Shown here piece after piece: positions 23,337-32,609 of a stretch of DNA of 64,000 nt (the stretch's first letter is position 1; every line of letters begins with the position of its first letter). The DNA lies in contig CACABC010000002.1 of assembly GCA_902530635.1 (NCBI GenBank), forward strand, positions 1-64,000, in the 5' to 3' direction. The notes beneath the pieces are model-generated. The model had not been told where the DNA came from. It worked only from the letters and a program-made list of their open reading frames with translations, and ran no database searches. This stretch comes from an uncultured Pelagibacteraceae bacterium (GTDB lineage: Bacteria; Pseudomonadota; Alphaproteobacteria; Pelagibacterales; Pelagibacteraceae). The position numbers and the translations under genes are program-made.

Positions 23337-23816
23337 CTAATTTGCTTTTACTGTAACTGATCTTCTATTTTGAGACCAAGCTAAAGGTGAAGATGCCGGA
23401 TTTATCGGTCTTTCTTTTCCATAACTTATTACAGCGATTCTTTTTCCAGAAACACCATACGTCATTAAATAATCTTTTGCTGAGTTAGCTCTTCTCTCTC
23501 CTAGAGCCAAGTTATACTCTCTTGTACCTCTTTCGTCAGCATGACCTTCTATTGTAATTGTTATGTCCTTGTTTTTTCTTAACCAGGTTGCTTGTTTTCT
23601 CAAAGTATCTCTTGATGCAGTAGTTAACTTTGATTTGTTTGTAGCAAAAAACACTCTGTCTGGAACTCCTTTAGCTAAATATTTAACCGTTTCAGTTCCT
23701 GTATAAACATCATCAGTGGTATCTACCGCTGCTTTTTTTGCTGTAGAACAAGCTGAGATTAACAGCGTGCTAAATAAAACTATAAAAATATTCTTTATGG
23801 CTTTATTAAATTTCAT
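23337..23816 (-). CDS. pal: Peptidoglycan-associated lipoprotein Pal
   Basis: This outer-membrane lipoprotein binds peptidoglycan and interacts with TolB during envelope constriction. The signal peptide ends in the lipobox LISAC with the lipidated cysteine at about residue 23. The OmpA-like domain spans about 50-155 with VFFATNKSKLT, TIEGHADERGTREYN and the diaminopimelate-binding aspartate/arginine region LALGERRANSAKDYL. The length of 159 residues is standard. It follows tolB after an 85-base spacer, which may contain an additional promoter. Confidence 0.97.
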   Translation of the reverse strand: MKFNKAIKNIFIVLFSTLLISACSTAKKAAVDTTDDVYTGTETVKYLAKGVPDRVFFATNKSKLTTASRDTLRKQATWLRKNKDITITIEGHADERGTREYNLALGERRANSAKDYLMTYGVSGKRIAVISYGKERPINPASSPLAWSQNRRSVTVKAN

Positions 23817-23901
23817 TATTATCTCCTAAATATATTTAAGGTAAGACTAATATTTCAAATTTATTTGAATCTTGCAAGTCTAAATTGTACTAAAAAATAG
23901 C

Positions 23902-25239
23902 CTACTTTGACAATAAAGAGGACCAAGATGGGTCCGATGCATCTGTCTCCGTTTTGAGTCGTCTTTCATTATAACCTGTGATGTCTATAGACCATAGTTT
24001 GGCTGAAAAACCTTTCCCCTTACTATCTGACTTAGTTTCTCTATAAAATATTAAAACTCGTCCATTAGGTGACCATGAAGGAGCTTCTTGATAAAAATTT
24101 TCTGTGAGTAATCTTTCTCCACTTCCATCAGATCTCATAACGCCAATATAAAATCTTCCTTTTCTAACTTTAGTAAAAGCAATTAGATCTCCTCTTGGTG
24201 ACCATACTGGAGTTCCATAAAGTCCTGCACCATGAGTAATTCTTTTAACTTGAGTTCCATCGCTTCTCATAACATAAATTTGCTGAAGTCCACTTCTGTC
24301 AGAGTTAAAGGTTATATACTTTCCGTCTGGAGAATAAGAAGGTGAAGTATCAATTGATGGATGTTTGGTTATTTGTTCCACCAGTCTTGTTTCCAAATCC
24401 ATTGAGTAAATGTCTGAATTACCATCTTTAGCAAAGCTCATTATTATTTTTTTTCCATCTGGAGAAAATCTTGGAGCAAAAGTCATTCCAGGAAAATTTC
24501 CAACTACTTCCTGTATGCCTGTTTCGATATCTAGCAAATATACTCGGGGCATATTTTTGAAATATGATAGATAGGTGACAAGTTGGTTTGTTGTATTAAA
24601 TCTTGGAGTTAAAACTAACTCATTACCGAGTGTTAAATATTTGGTATTAAAGCCGTCTTGATCCATTATTGCCAGTTTTTTAATACGTTGATTTTTGGGC
24701 CCAGTTTCTGAAACATAAGCTATCCTTGTATCAAAATATCCAGACTCACCGGTTAATCTCTCATAAATTTTATCTGAAATTATATGGGCAACTCTTCTCC
24801 AGTTATTAGGTGTTGTTGTAAACGATAACGCAACCATCTCTTTAGCCGCTGTTAAGTCCCATAATCTAAATTCTACCTTTAACTTTTTGTCTTTGATAAG
24901 AAGCTTACCAGTAACCAAAGCTTGTGCTTTGATTAATCTCCAGTCTTCAAATCTAGGTTTTAAATGTGCTATATCTGGCTTTTGAACAAAAGCATCTTTT
25001 TTCAGTGGGTTAAACAATCCTGTAGATTTAAAATTTCTTTCAACTATTTTTGAAATTTCTTCACCTAATTTTTCAGTTTCAAGTTGTGATATTTTTTCTG
25101 ATTTTGGATCGACATGAAGAGGGGAAACAGCTATAGGTAAAGGATCTAGATTTCCTCTTGTAATATCAACAGTAATTAATCCATAAGCATTGTTATAAAA
25201 AAACAGTAATAAAGACAGAGTAAGTAGTATTTTTCTCAT
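23902..25239 (-). CDS. tolB: Tol-Pal system translocation protein TolB
   Basis: This is a periplasmic beta-propeller protein that bridges Pal and TolA. A signal peptide covers residues 1-19 or so; the N-terminal domain has ISKIVERNFKSTGLF, and the propeller has repeated blades of the form APRFSPDGKKI, SPSYSPDGKYI, TPVWSPRGDLI and APSWSPNGRVL. At 445 residues it has the normal length. It lies 3 bases after tolA, so translation of the two is likely coupled. Confidence 0.97.
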   Translation of the reverse strand: MRKILLTLSLLLFFYNNAYGLITVDITRGNLDPLPIAVSPLHVDPKSEKISQLETEKLGEEISKIVERNFKSTGLFNPLKKDAFVQKPDIAHLKPRFEDWRLIKAQALVTGKLLIKDKKLKVEFRLWDLTAAKEMVALSFTTTPNNWRRVAHIISDKIYERLTGESGYFDTRIAYVSETGPKNQRIKKLAIMDQDGFNTKYLTLGNELVLTPRFNTTNQLVTYLSYFKNMPRVYLLDIETGIQEVVGNFPGMTFAPRFSPDGKKIIMSFAKDGNSDIYSMDLETRLVEQITKHPSIDTSPSYSPDGKYITFNSDRSGLQQIYVMRSDGTQVKRITHGAGLYGTPVWSPRGDLIAFTKVRKGRFYIGVMRSDGSGERLLTENFYQEAPSWSPNGRVLIFYRETKSDSKGKGFSAKLWSIDITGYNERRLKTETDASDPSWSSLLSK

Positions 25240-25242
25240 TAT

Positions 25243-26049
25243 TTAACCTTTTAACATTTCAGTTGGGTCAAAATTTAACTGTAATTCTTTCCATCTCTCA
25301 TAGCCTGTAGGCGGAACTTTTAATGGTTGGCAAATCCTTACCGCTCTTAAAGCACTTTCCGCTAAAATTTTATAAAAGCTTTGACCAGGTACATTCATTC
25401 TAGCATGATCTAAAATTTCTGATTTCAGGATTCTTCCGTCAGGTTTTAATTTAAGTTTAATTCTTACGAGTAAATCTTTATCGTATGGCAAGCCTAATGG
25501 AACACTCCAACAACCAAAAATTTGGGCTCTTAACGCATCCTCTTCAGATAAAGACAGTCCTTGAGCAAAAGAGTTTTTAACGCTGCTTTGTGTTAATTCA
25601 TCTTTTTTTCTTTGTGTTTCTGCCTGCTCTTCTTTGGCTTTATCGATTAAAGCTGCAATCTCGTTAGTGTCAAATAACTCTTCTTTTTCAAATTCTGACG
25701 CTTGTCTTATCTGTGGTTTAATTTCTTCAGGATTCTGCTTTTTCTTGATTAATTCTTTTGTTTCTTTTTTATCTTCTGGCATTGGAATTCTGTCAGGTTT
25801 TTCTTTTGCTTTTGCAGCAGGTGGTGCTTGCTCAGAAACTACTCTTTTTTTTTCTTCTTTTACTTTTTCAATTATCTTTCTGGCTTTTGGGGCAAAGGGT
25901 ATATAAGTTTTATCTTTAATTTCAATGAGTTCTACAGAAACTATAGGTGGCAAATCAATTGGTTCTCGCATCATAAAAGGAAGTGTTAGCATAGTAAGAT
26001 ATATGACTAGCGTGTGGAATAAAAAAGAATATAACAAACCTCTGCTCAT
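25243..26049 (-). CDS. tolA: Cell envelope integrity protein TolA
   Basis: This inner-membrane anchored protein transmits proton-motive force from TolQR to TolB-Pal. One transmembrane helix lies at about residues 5-25, followed by a long charged lysine/glutamate-rich helical stretch (about 55-160) and a C-terminal TolA/TonB-like domain (FGCWSVPLGLPYDKDLLVRIKL...CQPLKVPPTGYERWKELQLNFDP). This C-terminal form is the alphaproteobacterial type. The helical arm is short compared with E. coli TolA. It lies 5 bases after tolR. Confidence 0.92.
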   Translation of the reverse strand: MSRGLLYSFLFHTLVIYLTMLTLPFMMREPIDLPPIVSVELIEIKDKTYIPFAPKARKIIEKVKEEKKRVVSEQAPPAAKAKEKPDRIPMPEDKKETKELIKKKQNPEEIKPQIRQASEFEKEELFDTNEIAALIDKAKEEQAETQRKKDELTQSSVKNSFAQGLSLSEEDALRAQIFGCWSVPLGLPYDKDLLVRIKLKLKPDGRILKSEILDHARMNVPGQSFYKILAESALRAVRICQPLKVPPTGYERWKELQLNFDPTEMLKG

Positions 26050-26054
26050 AAAAT

Positions 26055-26468
26055 TTAATTTTTATAAGGCTCTGAGATTAGCGCTACCTTTGAAAAACCT
26101 GCCCCAGATAGTCTGCCCATCACCTCTAAAACCCTTCCATAATTTATAGTTTTATCTCCCCTTACATAAATTCTTGTATCAGTTCTATTTTTAGAAATTG
26201 CCAATAATTTAGGAACTACTTTTTCAAAAGTAACTTTGTGTTCTTGAATAAATAATTCACCTTTTGAATTTATTGAAATAGTTAATGGTTCTTGATCATC
26301 TGGTAATGAGTCTGCAGCTGACTCGGGTAAATCAACTTGAACTCCAACGGTTAACAAGGGGGCTGTAACCATAAAAATAATTAAAAGCACAAGCATCACA
26401 TCTACGAAAGGAGTCACATTTATTTCGCTCATGGGTTCTTTTTTTGAGCGGTTCATTATAAAAGCCAT
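26055..26468 (-). CDS. tolR: Tol-Pal motor protein TolR
   Basis: This ExbD/TolR family stator protein of the proton-driven Tol motor has a single transmembrane helix (about residues 22-42) preceded by the conserved MSEINVTPFVDVMLVLLIIF, whose aspartate in FVD carries the protons. The periplasmic part has VDLPESAAD and the VYVRGD-like segment RIYVRGDKTINYG. At 137 residues it is typical. It lies 7 bases after tolQ. Confidence 0.97.
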   Translation of the reverse strand: MAFIMNRSKKEPMSEINVTPFVDVMLVLLIIFMVTAPLLTVGVQVDLPESAADSLPDDQEPLTISINSKGELFIQEHKVTFEKVVPKLLAISKNRTDTRIYVRGDKTINYGRVLEVMGRLSGAGFSKVALISEPYKN

Positions 26469-26475
26469 AGAAAAA

Positions 26476-27156
26476 TTAAATTATAGATAAAAATCTTTTA
26501 GAAAAATTATCAACTCTTGCTAAATATCTTTGTGAGTCACTATTGAATTTGTTGTAAGCAATTACTGCAGGGATAGCAGCTAAAAGACCTAGGGCAGTTG
26601 CAAATAATGCTTCGGCAATTCCAGGTGCAACAATAGCTAAGCTTGTGTTTCTTGAAATTGCAATAGATTGAAATGAATTCATAATGCCCCAAACTGTTCC
26701 GAACAAACCAATAAAAGGTGCTGTTGATCCAATGGTTGCAAGATAAGTAAAATTTTTTTCTATATTTTTTAGTTGATTGTCTACAGAAACTTCTAGCACT
26801 CTTTCAACTCGCGCACTTTGAACTGCTGTAGATTTAGATCTTGTTTTAATAACCTCACTCATTGCCGATTTAAAAACAATGGTTAATGGATCATCAGATT
26901 TATTTGGTAAACTTTTGTAAAAAGCTTCTGCAGATTTTGATTTCCAAAATTTATCTTCAAAAGATTTTGTAGACTGGTCAATCCTTCTAAACAATCTTAC
27001 TTTATCAAAAATTAATGCCCATGAAAAAATTGAGCTTGCGATAAGAATTAAAATTACAGCTTTAACAACGAAGTCAGCTCTTATAAAAAGTTTCCATAAT
27101 GAAAAATCTGTAGCTCCGCCCAATCCTACTGCTTGTGTTGCAATTTCTTGTTCCAT
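26476..27156 (-). CDS. tolQ: Tol-Pal motor protein TolQ
   Basis: This MotA/TolQ/ExbB family proton channel has three transmembrane helices, about residues 30-50, 135-155 and 170-195. The signature is TIGSTAPFIGLFGTVWGIMNSF followed by APGIAEALFATALGLLAAIPAVIAYN. With TolR it forms the inner-membrane motor of the Tol system. It heads the tolQRAB-pal genes, 61 bases after the RuvC-like gene. Confidence 0.97.
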   Translation of the reverse strand: MEQEIATQAVGLGGATDFSLWKLFIRADFVVKAVILILIASSIFSWALIFDKVRLFRRIDQSTKSFEDKFWKSKSAEAFYKSLPNKSDDPLTIVFKSAMSEVIKTRSKSTAVQSARVERVLEVSVDNQLKNIEKNFTYLATIGSTAPFIGLFGTVWGIMNSFQSIAISRNTSLAIVAPGIAEALFATALGLLAAIPAVIAYNKFNSDSQRYLARVDNFSKRFLSII

Positions 27157-27217
27157 TAAGGTTAATTACGTATAGAATGTGTCATCAATTTGGCATCAAA
27201 ACTATTAATGAAAAGGT

Positions 27218-27709
27218 TTAATTATCAAGCTGAGAACGACAATCTCTAAAATATCTAGCAATTAAAATAGCATCTGCTTTATTAACATCTTTTTTCTTAG
27301 TTAATCTCGATGATATTGATGGGTACATTTCAATAACTTTTGTTCTACTTGCATCTTTTGAAGAATTAATAAGTTCAAAATGCTTTTTCCACTTAGCTGG
27401 TCTTACATAAAAAATAGGCAAACCAAGTGCTGCACAAATACCCTTGATTGATCCAAATGTTTGTCCAAAATTAAACATGCTAGTAACTCCTTGGCCTGGC
27501 ATTGCACTCACCTGTTCGACTATAACGAATGTTTCTTTATTTGGTAAAATATGTCTTTTAATTATATTAACTAATTGAGCACTATTTAGTTGGTTTTTAT
27601 TTTTTTTTCCTTCAGACATAATTGGCATATCAAATATATCAAAAATTTTTGAGTCATCTAATATTGCAATGCCGCCACTCAAACCAGGATCTATTCCTAT
27701 TATTCTCAT
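27218..27709 (-). CDS. RuvC-like Holliday junction endonuclease
   Basis: This RNase H-fold nuclease has acidic residues matching the RuvC set: RIIGIDPGLSGGIAIL (first aspartate), FVIVEQVSAMPGQG (glutamate), and DVNKADAILIARYF (terminal aspartates). The central MFNFGQTFGSIKGICAALGLPI resembles phage and intracellular-bacterial RuvC-like proteins more than classical E. coli RuvC. It occupies the place between yebC and tolQ where alphaproteobacteria usually carry ruvC-ruvA-ruvB, and ruvA and ruvB are absent here. Resolution of recombination intermediates is the probable role. Confidence 0.85.
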   Translation of the reverse strand: MRIIGIDPGLSGGIAILDDSKIFDIFDMPIMSEGKKNKNQLNSAQLVNIIKRHILPNKETFVIVEQVSAMPGQGVTSMFNFGQTFGSIKGICAALGLPIFYVRPAKWKKHFELINSSKDASRTKVIEMYPSISSRLTKKKDVNKADAILIARYFRDCRSQLDN

Positions 27710-27718
27710 TAAAATTAT

Positions 27719-28438
27719 TTATAAAAATCTACAATTATGAAAAACATTTTGAATATCATCGTCTTCATGAAATAATTCAAGCATATTTTCAACTTCTTTA
27801 GTATCGTCTTTGGATATATCAATAAAGCTATTTGCTCTCCACTCTATACCTGAATAAGAAAAATTTTCTATTGATTGCCTTATTTTATTTTTTACTTTAT
27901 AGAAATCATCTTTATTTGTTGTTATTTCATGAAAATTTGTAAGACTTATGCAATCTTTTGAACCTGCATCTACAGCTATTTCCAAAATTTTTTCATCAGA
28001 TATTTCTTTTCTTGGGATTTGGATTATGCCGTAATTAGAAAAAAAATGAGTTGTTGAACCTGAACTTCCAAGATTCCCTCCACATTTCTGTAATATTGTT
28101 CTGATGCTGCCTGCTGTTCTATTCTTATTTTCAGTTAAAGTTTCAATGATTAGAGCAATATTTTTTGGTCCGAAACCCTCGTATCTTAAGTTTTCAAAAT
28201 TTTGATCTTTATCTACTTCTGATCTGTTTATGGCTCTATTGATATTATCTTTTGGCATATTAGCTTCTTTTGCGGTTTCAATAGCTGCTCTGAGTCTGTG
28301 ATTGGCAGCAGGATCTTTTGAACCAAGTTTTGCAGCAACTGTTATTTCTCGAGAAATTTTTGAGAAAATTTTTGATCTTAACTTATCTTGTCTACCTTTT
28401 TTATGCTTAATTCCTGCCCAATGTGAGTGACCAGCCAT
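27719..28438 (-). CDS. yebC: YebC/PmpR family protein
   Basis: This is a three-domain YebC protein beginning AGHSHWAGIKHKKGRQDKLRSKIFSKI, with the conserved ANMPKDNINRAI and YEGFGPKN segments. The family was described as transcriptional regulators and more recently linked to translation of proline-rich stretches. At 239 residues it is of standard length. It lies 3 bases after ymdB and 9 bases before the RuvC-like gene, in one transcript. Confidence 0.96.
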   Translation of the reverse strand: MAGHSHWAGIKHKKGRQDKLRSKIFSKISREITVAAKLGSKDPAANHRLRAAIETAKEANMPKDNINRAINRSEVDKDQNFENLRYEGFGPKNIALIIETLTENKNRTAGSIRTILQKCGGNLGSSGSTTHFFSNYGIIQIPRKEISDEKILEIAVDAGSKDCISLTNFHEITTNKDDFYKVKNKIRQSIENFSYSGIEWRANSFIDISKDDTKEVENMLELFHEDDDIQNVFHNCRFL

Positions 28439-28441
28439 TAA

Positions 28442-29251
28442 CTATTTTCTTTCCTGTAAAACTCCACCCGATATAATTGGTTGAACTTTTTTAGCCAATC
28501 CAGTTTGTTCGTCAGCTGTAACCAGTAGTCCAGATATAGTAGCTTCACCCAAAGCTGGGTAATGTTTTTTTGCGTTGGCATCTTTTAAAAACTTTTTTAG
28601 CGAATTCTCCTGATTCATTCCAACTACTGATACATAATCTCCGCACATCCCAATATCTGTCTGATACGCTGTTCCACTTTCCATTATTCTATGGTCAGAA
28701 GTTGGAACGTGAGTGTGTGTACCAAAAATAATTGTAGCTTTGCCATCAAATAAATGTGCCATTGCCATTTTTTCACTTGTGGTTTCACCATGCATATCAA
28801 CAACTATAAAATCTGCATCAATTTTTAATTTTATAGTTTCAATAAATTTTTTAGCAGCTTTAAAGACATCTTCACTTTTTTTCATAAAAACATTTCCCAT
28901 TAGATTCACTACAGCTACTTTTTTATTATTTTTTGAAATAAAAATACCAAAACCTTTTCCAGGCACTGGTGATAGAGAGTTTTCAGGTCTTAATAATCTT
29001 TTTTCATTTTCAATGAATTCTGCTGTTTCTTTTTGATCCCAAATATGGTTTCCAGAGGTAATAACGTCTGCACCTGCTTTAAAAAAATCTTCTGAGTTTT
29101 GTTTACTAATACCTAGACCGTTATTAGCTGCATTTTCTCCATTTAAAATTACAAAATCTACTTTTTTTTCATTAATTATTTTGGGTAAATTTTTTTTTAT
29201 GGCTGACACTCCAGATGGTCCAACAACATCACCAAGAACAAGTATATTCAT
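28442..29251 (-). CDS. ymdB: YmdB-type metallophosphoesterase
   Basis: This calcineurin-fold dinuclear metal phosphoesterase of the TIGR00282/YmdB family (2',3'-cyclic nucleotide phosphodiesterase in Bacillus) shows the metal ligands in ILVLGDVVGPSG, ILNGENAANN, TSGNHIWD, VDMHGE and FGTHTHVPTSD, and the tail GDYVSVVGM. At 269 residues it is full length. It lies between fau and yebC, a conserved alphaproteobacterial arrangement. The physiological substrate in this organism is unknown. Confidence 0.92.
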   Translation of the reverse strand: MNILVLGDVVGPSGVSAIKKNLPKIINEKKVDFVILNGENAANNGLGISKQNSEDFFKAGADVITSGNHIWDQKETAEFIENEKRLLRPENSLSPVPGKGFGIFISKNNKKVAVVNLMGNVFMKKSEDVFKAAKKFIETIKLKIDADFIVVDMHGETTSEKMAMAHLFDGKATIIFGTHTHVPTSDHRIMESGTAYQTDIGMCGDYVSVVGMNQENSLKKFLKDANAKKHYPALGEATISGLLVTADEQTGLAKKVQPIISGGVLQERK

Positions 29252-29257
29252 TGTAAA

Positions 29258-29791
29258 TTAAAAAATGCCTTTCTCCGTTAATATATAATTTAATTTAACA
29301 TCATATTTTGATGTTTTGATTTTATTAAATTTTTGAAAAGAAAATGCAATACCTATTGTTAAAATATTTTTATTCTTTCCTAAAAACCTATCGTAATAAC
29401 CTTTGCCATAACCAAGTCTATTTTTAAATCTATCAAATGCTAACAAAGGTACAATAATCAGATCTGGACAAGAAACTGTTGTAGTAGATACAGGATCCAA
29501 GAAACCAAAACTATTTACTTTTAATGGTTGAGTTGAATTCCATTTTACAAATTTCATTTTCCTATTTGAAAGTTGGGGAATCGAAGTTTTTAAACCTTTC
29601 AACTTTTTAAGGATATTAAATAATTGAATTGTATTAACTTCATAATTTGAAGGATAATAAATCGCTACATTTTTTATTCTTTTTTTTTTAATTATTTTTA
29701 TAAGAGGTGAAAAGAAGGTGTCTTTAACTTCAAAGTATTTATTTTTTCTTATCAAAGAAAATTTCTTTCTAAGTATTTTTTTGGAGGGCAT
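29258..29791 (-). CDS. fau: 5-formyltetrahydrofolate cyclo-ligase
   Basis: It converts 5-formyl-THF to 5,10-methenyl-THF with ATP, returning a storage folate to one-carbon metabolism. Motifs are the N-terminal basic segment KKILRKKFSLIRK, VAIYYPSNYEVNT, the central PDLIIVPLLAFDRFKNRLGYGKGYYDRFL with the conserved G-Y-G-K-G-Y-Y-D, and IGIAFSFQ. It is slightly short at 177 residues. It directly follows zapA with no gap, leaving no space for the 6S RNA gene often found at this position. Confidence 0.92.
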   Translation of the reverse strand: MPSKKILRKKFSLIRKNKYFEVKDTFFSPLIKIIKKKRIKNVAIYYPSNYEVNTIQLFNILKKLKGLKTSIPQLSNRKMKFVKWNSTQPLKVNSFGFLDPVSTTTVSCPDLIIVPLLAFDRFKNRLGYGKGYYDRFLGKNKNILTIGIAFSFQKFNKIKTSKYDVKLNYILTEKGIF

Positions 29792-30238
29792 TTACTGTAT
29801 TTTTGCCTTTTCCTCGGTATTTTTTATAATGTCCTCTAAAGATTGTGTAGTTTTTTCTAGCATTTTTTCATAAATGCCCTGGCTCTCTTCTACCATTTTT
29901 CTAAATTTTTCTAATTCAGAAGTTAAGTTAGATATTTCTTTATCTTTTCCTTCTTTATAATCAATTGCTAATGATCTCATATCTTTAAATTTTTTTGAAA
30001 GATTTTCGAAATTTTCTTTTTGCGATAAAACTCTTTTTTTTAAATCAAAGTATTCATCGATTACCTGTATTGAGGTAATCAAAAGCAATTTATTTTCACC
30101 TATATTACCGAGCTTCTCTCTGAGATGTGAATATTTCTTGTCTAAAAACTTAGTTAAACTTTTTAGATCTTCTTCTTGGCCATCATCACAAGATAATAAA
30201 TAGTCTTTGTTATTAAATTTTATATTTACGTTTGCCAC
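29792..30238 (-). CDS. zapA: Cell division protein ZapA
   Basis: This FtsZ-ring associated protein has an N-terminal globular domain of about 95 residues (NVNIKFNNKDYLLSCDDGQEEDLKSLTKFLDKK, then LLLITSIQVIDEYFDLKK) followed by a C-terminal coiled coil. It bundles FtsZ filaments at midcell. At 148 residues it is slightly long because of an extended coiled-coil tail. It overlaps the upstream coiled-coil gene by 13 bases. Confidence 0.88.
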   Translation of the reverse strand: MANVNIKFNNKDYLLSCDDGQEEDLKSLTKFLDKKYSHLREKLGNIGENKLLLITSIQVIDEYFDLKKRVLSQKENFENLSKKFKDMRSLAIDYKEGKDKEISNLTSELEKFRKMVEESQGIYEKMLEKTTQSLEDIIKNTEEKAKIQ

Positions 30239-30549
30239 TTTTCAATCTCCTCCACCAAAGACTCTGTTTCTCGACCTAATTCATCTATGTCTTGATTAAA
30301 TTGGTCCTGTAATTTTTGTTTTTTAGAGCTCTCTTCTTGTAATTTATTTAGTTTTTTTTTCAAATCATTATATTCTGAAAGTAATTGATTATATTTGCTT
30401 TCAATTTCCTTTTTTTCGCTTTGTAATTGATTTTTTTCCACATAAAGATCACTAATTTCATTTTGATCTCCTGAATATGAACTGCTTAAGTTTTTTAATT
30501 TTTCTAAAGCATTTTCAAGTCTCTTTTCTTTAATATATAAATTTTCCAT
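30226..30549 (-). CDS. Small coiled-coil protein, DUF4164-like
   Basis: This 107-residue protein is almost entirely heptad-repeat coiled coil, rich in E, K, L and S (residues about 5-105). Alphaproteobacteria commonly carry a DUF4164 coiled-coil gene immediately upstream of zapA, and size and position match that; there is no catalytic motif. It overlaps zapA by 13 bases, so the products are made together and may interact at the division site (inference). It is divergent from tkt with a 69-base gap. Confidence 0.7.
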   Translation of the reverse strand: MENLYIKEKRLENALEKLKNLSSSYSGDQNEISDLYVEKNQLQSEKKEIESKYNQLLSEYNDLKKKLNKLQEESSKKQKLQDQFNQDIDELGRETESLVEEIEKWQT

Positions 30550-30618
30550 TAAACTTCTTTTTTTATTTATATCATAATATTGATATCGTTAATTGAAGTC
30601 TATATAGGTAATTTATAA

Positions 30619-32601
30619 GTGGATCAAAAATTAAAAGATTTATCAAACGCTATAAGATTTTTATCAATTGATGCTGTTCAGAAAGCAAATTCTGGGCATC
30701 CGGGTATGCCTATGGGTATGGCTGATGTTGCAACGGTACTATTTAAATACTACCTGCGGTTTAATCCAAAAAATCCCAAGTGGCTTAACAGAGATAGATT
30801 TATTTTATCTGCAGGTCATGGATCAATGCTTTTATATTCATTATTATATTTACTTGGATACAAAAAAATAAAAATTGAAGATATAAAAAATTTTCGTCAG
30901 TTGAATTCAATTTGTGCCGGTCACCCAGAATACGAAGAAGGTTCAGGGATTGAAACAACTACTGGACCCTTGGGTCAAGGTTTAGCAAATTCAGTTGGTA
31001 TGGCAATCGCACAAGAAATATTTCAAAAAAGATTTGGTTCAGATATCGTAAATAATAAAACTTTTGTATTTGCTAGTGATGGTGACTTAATGGAAGGTAT
31101 TAGCCATGAAGCGATGAGTTTAGCTGGTCACCTAAATTTAAAAAACTTAATTGTTTTTTTTGATAATAATAAGATTTCAATAGATGGACCAACATCTCTT
31201 AGTGTATCTGATAATTATAAAAAAAGATTTGAGGGTTATGGGTGGTCATTTCAAGAAATAAATGGTCATAATTTTAAACAAATTTCTGGTGCAATAAAAA
31301 AAGCTACCAAATCAAAAAAACCAACTGTGATTTCCTGTAAAACTATAATAGGATTTGGTTCACCAAATAAATCTGGGAAAGCATCTTCTCACGGTTCTCC
31401 TCTTGGAGATGATGAAGTCAAATTAGTTAGAAAAAAACTTGGGTGGAAACATCAACCTTTCGAAATACCTTCAGATATAATGAATTCTTGGAGAGAAATA
31501 GGCTTAAAAGGAGAAGAGTTTGAAACAAAATGGAAAAATATTTTAGATAAAAAAGATAAAAAAATTAGAGAAGAGGTTGAAAGGTTAGCTAAAGGTGATC
31601 TTCCTTTATCTTTAGATCAGATTTTAGGTGATGAAAAATTAAATTTTTTTCAAACTAAGCCTAAGATGGCAACAAGACAATGTTCTTCGTCTGTTATTAA
31701 AACCATAACAAATATATTACCAGAGTTAATAGGTGGGTCTGCGGATCTAAGTGGATCAAATAATACAAAGACTGAGAATTCAAAAGTTATTACCTCAAAA
31801 AACTTTTCAGGAAATTATATTCATTATGGTGTAAGAGAGCATGCTATGGGAGGTGCGATGAATGGAATAGCTTTATATGGAGGTTTAATTCCTTTTGGAG
31901 GAACATTCCTTATCTTTTCAGATTACTTAAAGCCTTCTTTAAGATTGTCTGCTCTTATGAAGTTAAGAGTGATTTATGTTTTTTCACATGACTCTATTGG
32001 TTTAGGTGAAGACGGTCCTACTCATCAACCTGTGGAACATTTAGAAAGTTTGAGAGCAATACCAAATCTAAATGTTTTTAGACCTGCTGATATAAATGAA
32101 ACAATTGAATGTTGGGAAATAGCTTTGAAAAGTAAAAATAATCCAAGTGCTATAGCATTATCTAGACAGAAATTATCTTACGTTAGTGAACATAATTCTG
32201 GAGAAAATATGAGCGCTAAAGGTGCTTATGTTTTAAAAAAAACATCAGACGACTCCAATATAACTTTAATTGCATCTGGATCAGAGGTTGAGATTGCTCT
32301 AGAGGCTCAAGAAAAACTAAAAGTTTTAAACATTAATTCAAAGGTTATTTCGGTTCCATGTTTTGATTTATTTGACAAACAAAGCAAGGATTATAAGGAA
32401 CAATTACTTGGAGCAAATACTTTTAAAATATCAATTGAGGCATCGAATGAATCGGGATGGAAAAGTGTAGTTGGAAAAGATGGTGTAACACTTGGAATGA
32501 CAACATTTGGAAAAAGCGCACCGTATAAAGATATTTATCAACTATTAAACCTTACCAGCGATGAAATCGTTAAGATAGTAAAAGCAAAGCTAAATAAATA
32601 A
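30619..32601 (+). CDS. tkt: Transketolase
   Basis: This ThDP enzyme transfers two-carbon units in the pentose phosphate pathway. It starts with GTG and reads MDQKLKDLSNAIRFLSIDAVQKANSGHPGMPMGMADVA. The ThDP/Mg motif is ASDGDLMEGISHEA to FFDNNKIS, the catalytic glutamate is in NYIHYGVREHAMGG, and the phosphate-binding region is EDGPTHQPVEHLESLRAIP. The length of 660 residues is normal. It is the first gene of a tkt-pgk-fba-thiE-efp-suhB run; no GAPDH gene intervenes before pgk. Confidence 0.98.
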   Translation: MDQKLKDLSNAIRFLSIDAVQKANSGHPGMPMGMADVATVLFKYYLRFNPKNPKWLNRDRFILSAGHGSMLLYSLLYLLGYKKIKIEDIKNFRQLNSICAGHPEYEEGSGIETTTGPLGQGLANSVGMAIAQEIFQKRFGSDIVNNKTFVFASDGDLMEGISHEAMSLAGHLNLKNLIVFFDNNKISIDGPTSLSVSDNYKKRFEGYGWSFQEINGHNFKQISGAIKKATKSKKPTVISCKTIIGFGSPNKSGKASSHGSPLGDDEVKLVRKKLGWKHQPFEIPSDIMNSWREIGLKGEEFETKWKNILDKKDKKIREEVERLAKGDLPLSLDQILGDEKLNFFQTKPKMATRQCSSSVIKTITNILPELIGGSADLSGSNNTKTENSKVITSKNFSGNYIHYGVREHAMGGAMNGIALYGGLIPFGGTFLIFSDYLKPSLRLSALMKLRVIYVFSHDSIGLGEDGPTHQPVEHLESLRAIPNLNVFRPADINETIECWEIALKSKNNPSAIALSRQKLSYVSEHNSGENMSAKGAYVLKKTSDDSNITLIASGSEVEIALEAQEKLKVLNINSKVISVPCFDLFDKQSKDYKEQLLGANTFKISIEASNESGWKSVVGKDGVTLGMTTFGKSAPYKDIYQLLNLTSDEIVKIVKAKLNK

Positions 32602-32609
32602 TTAGACAA

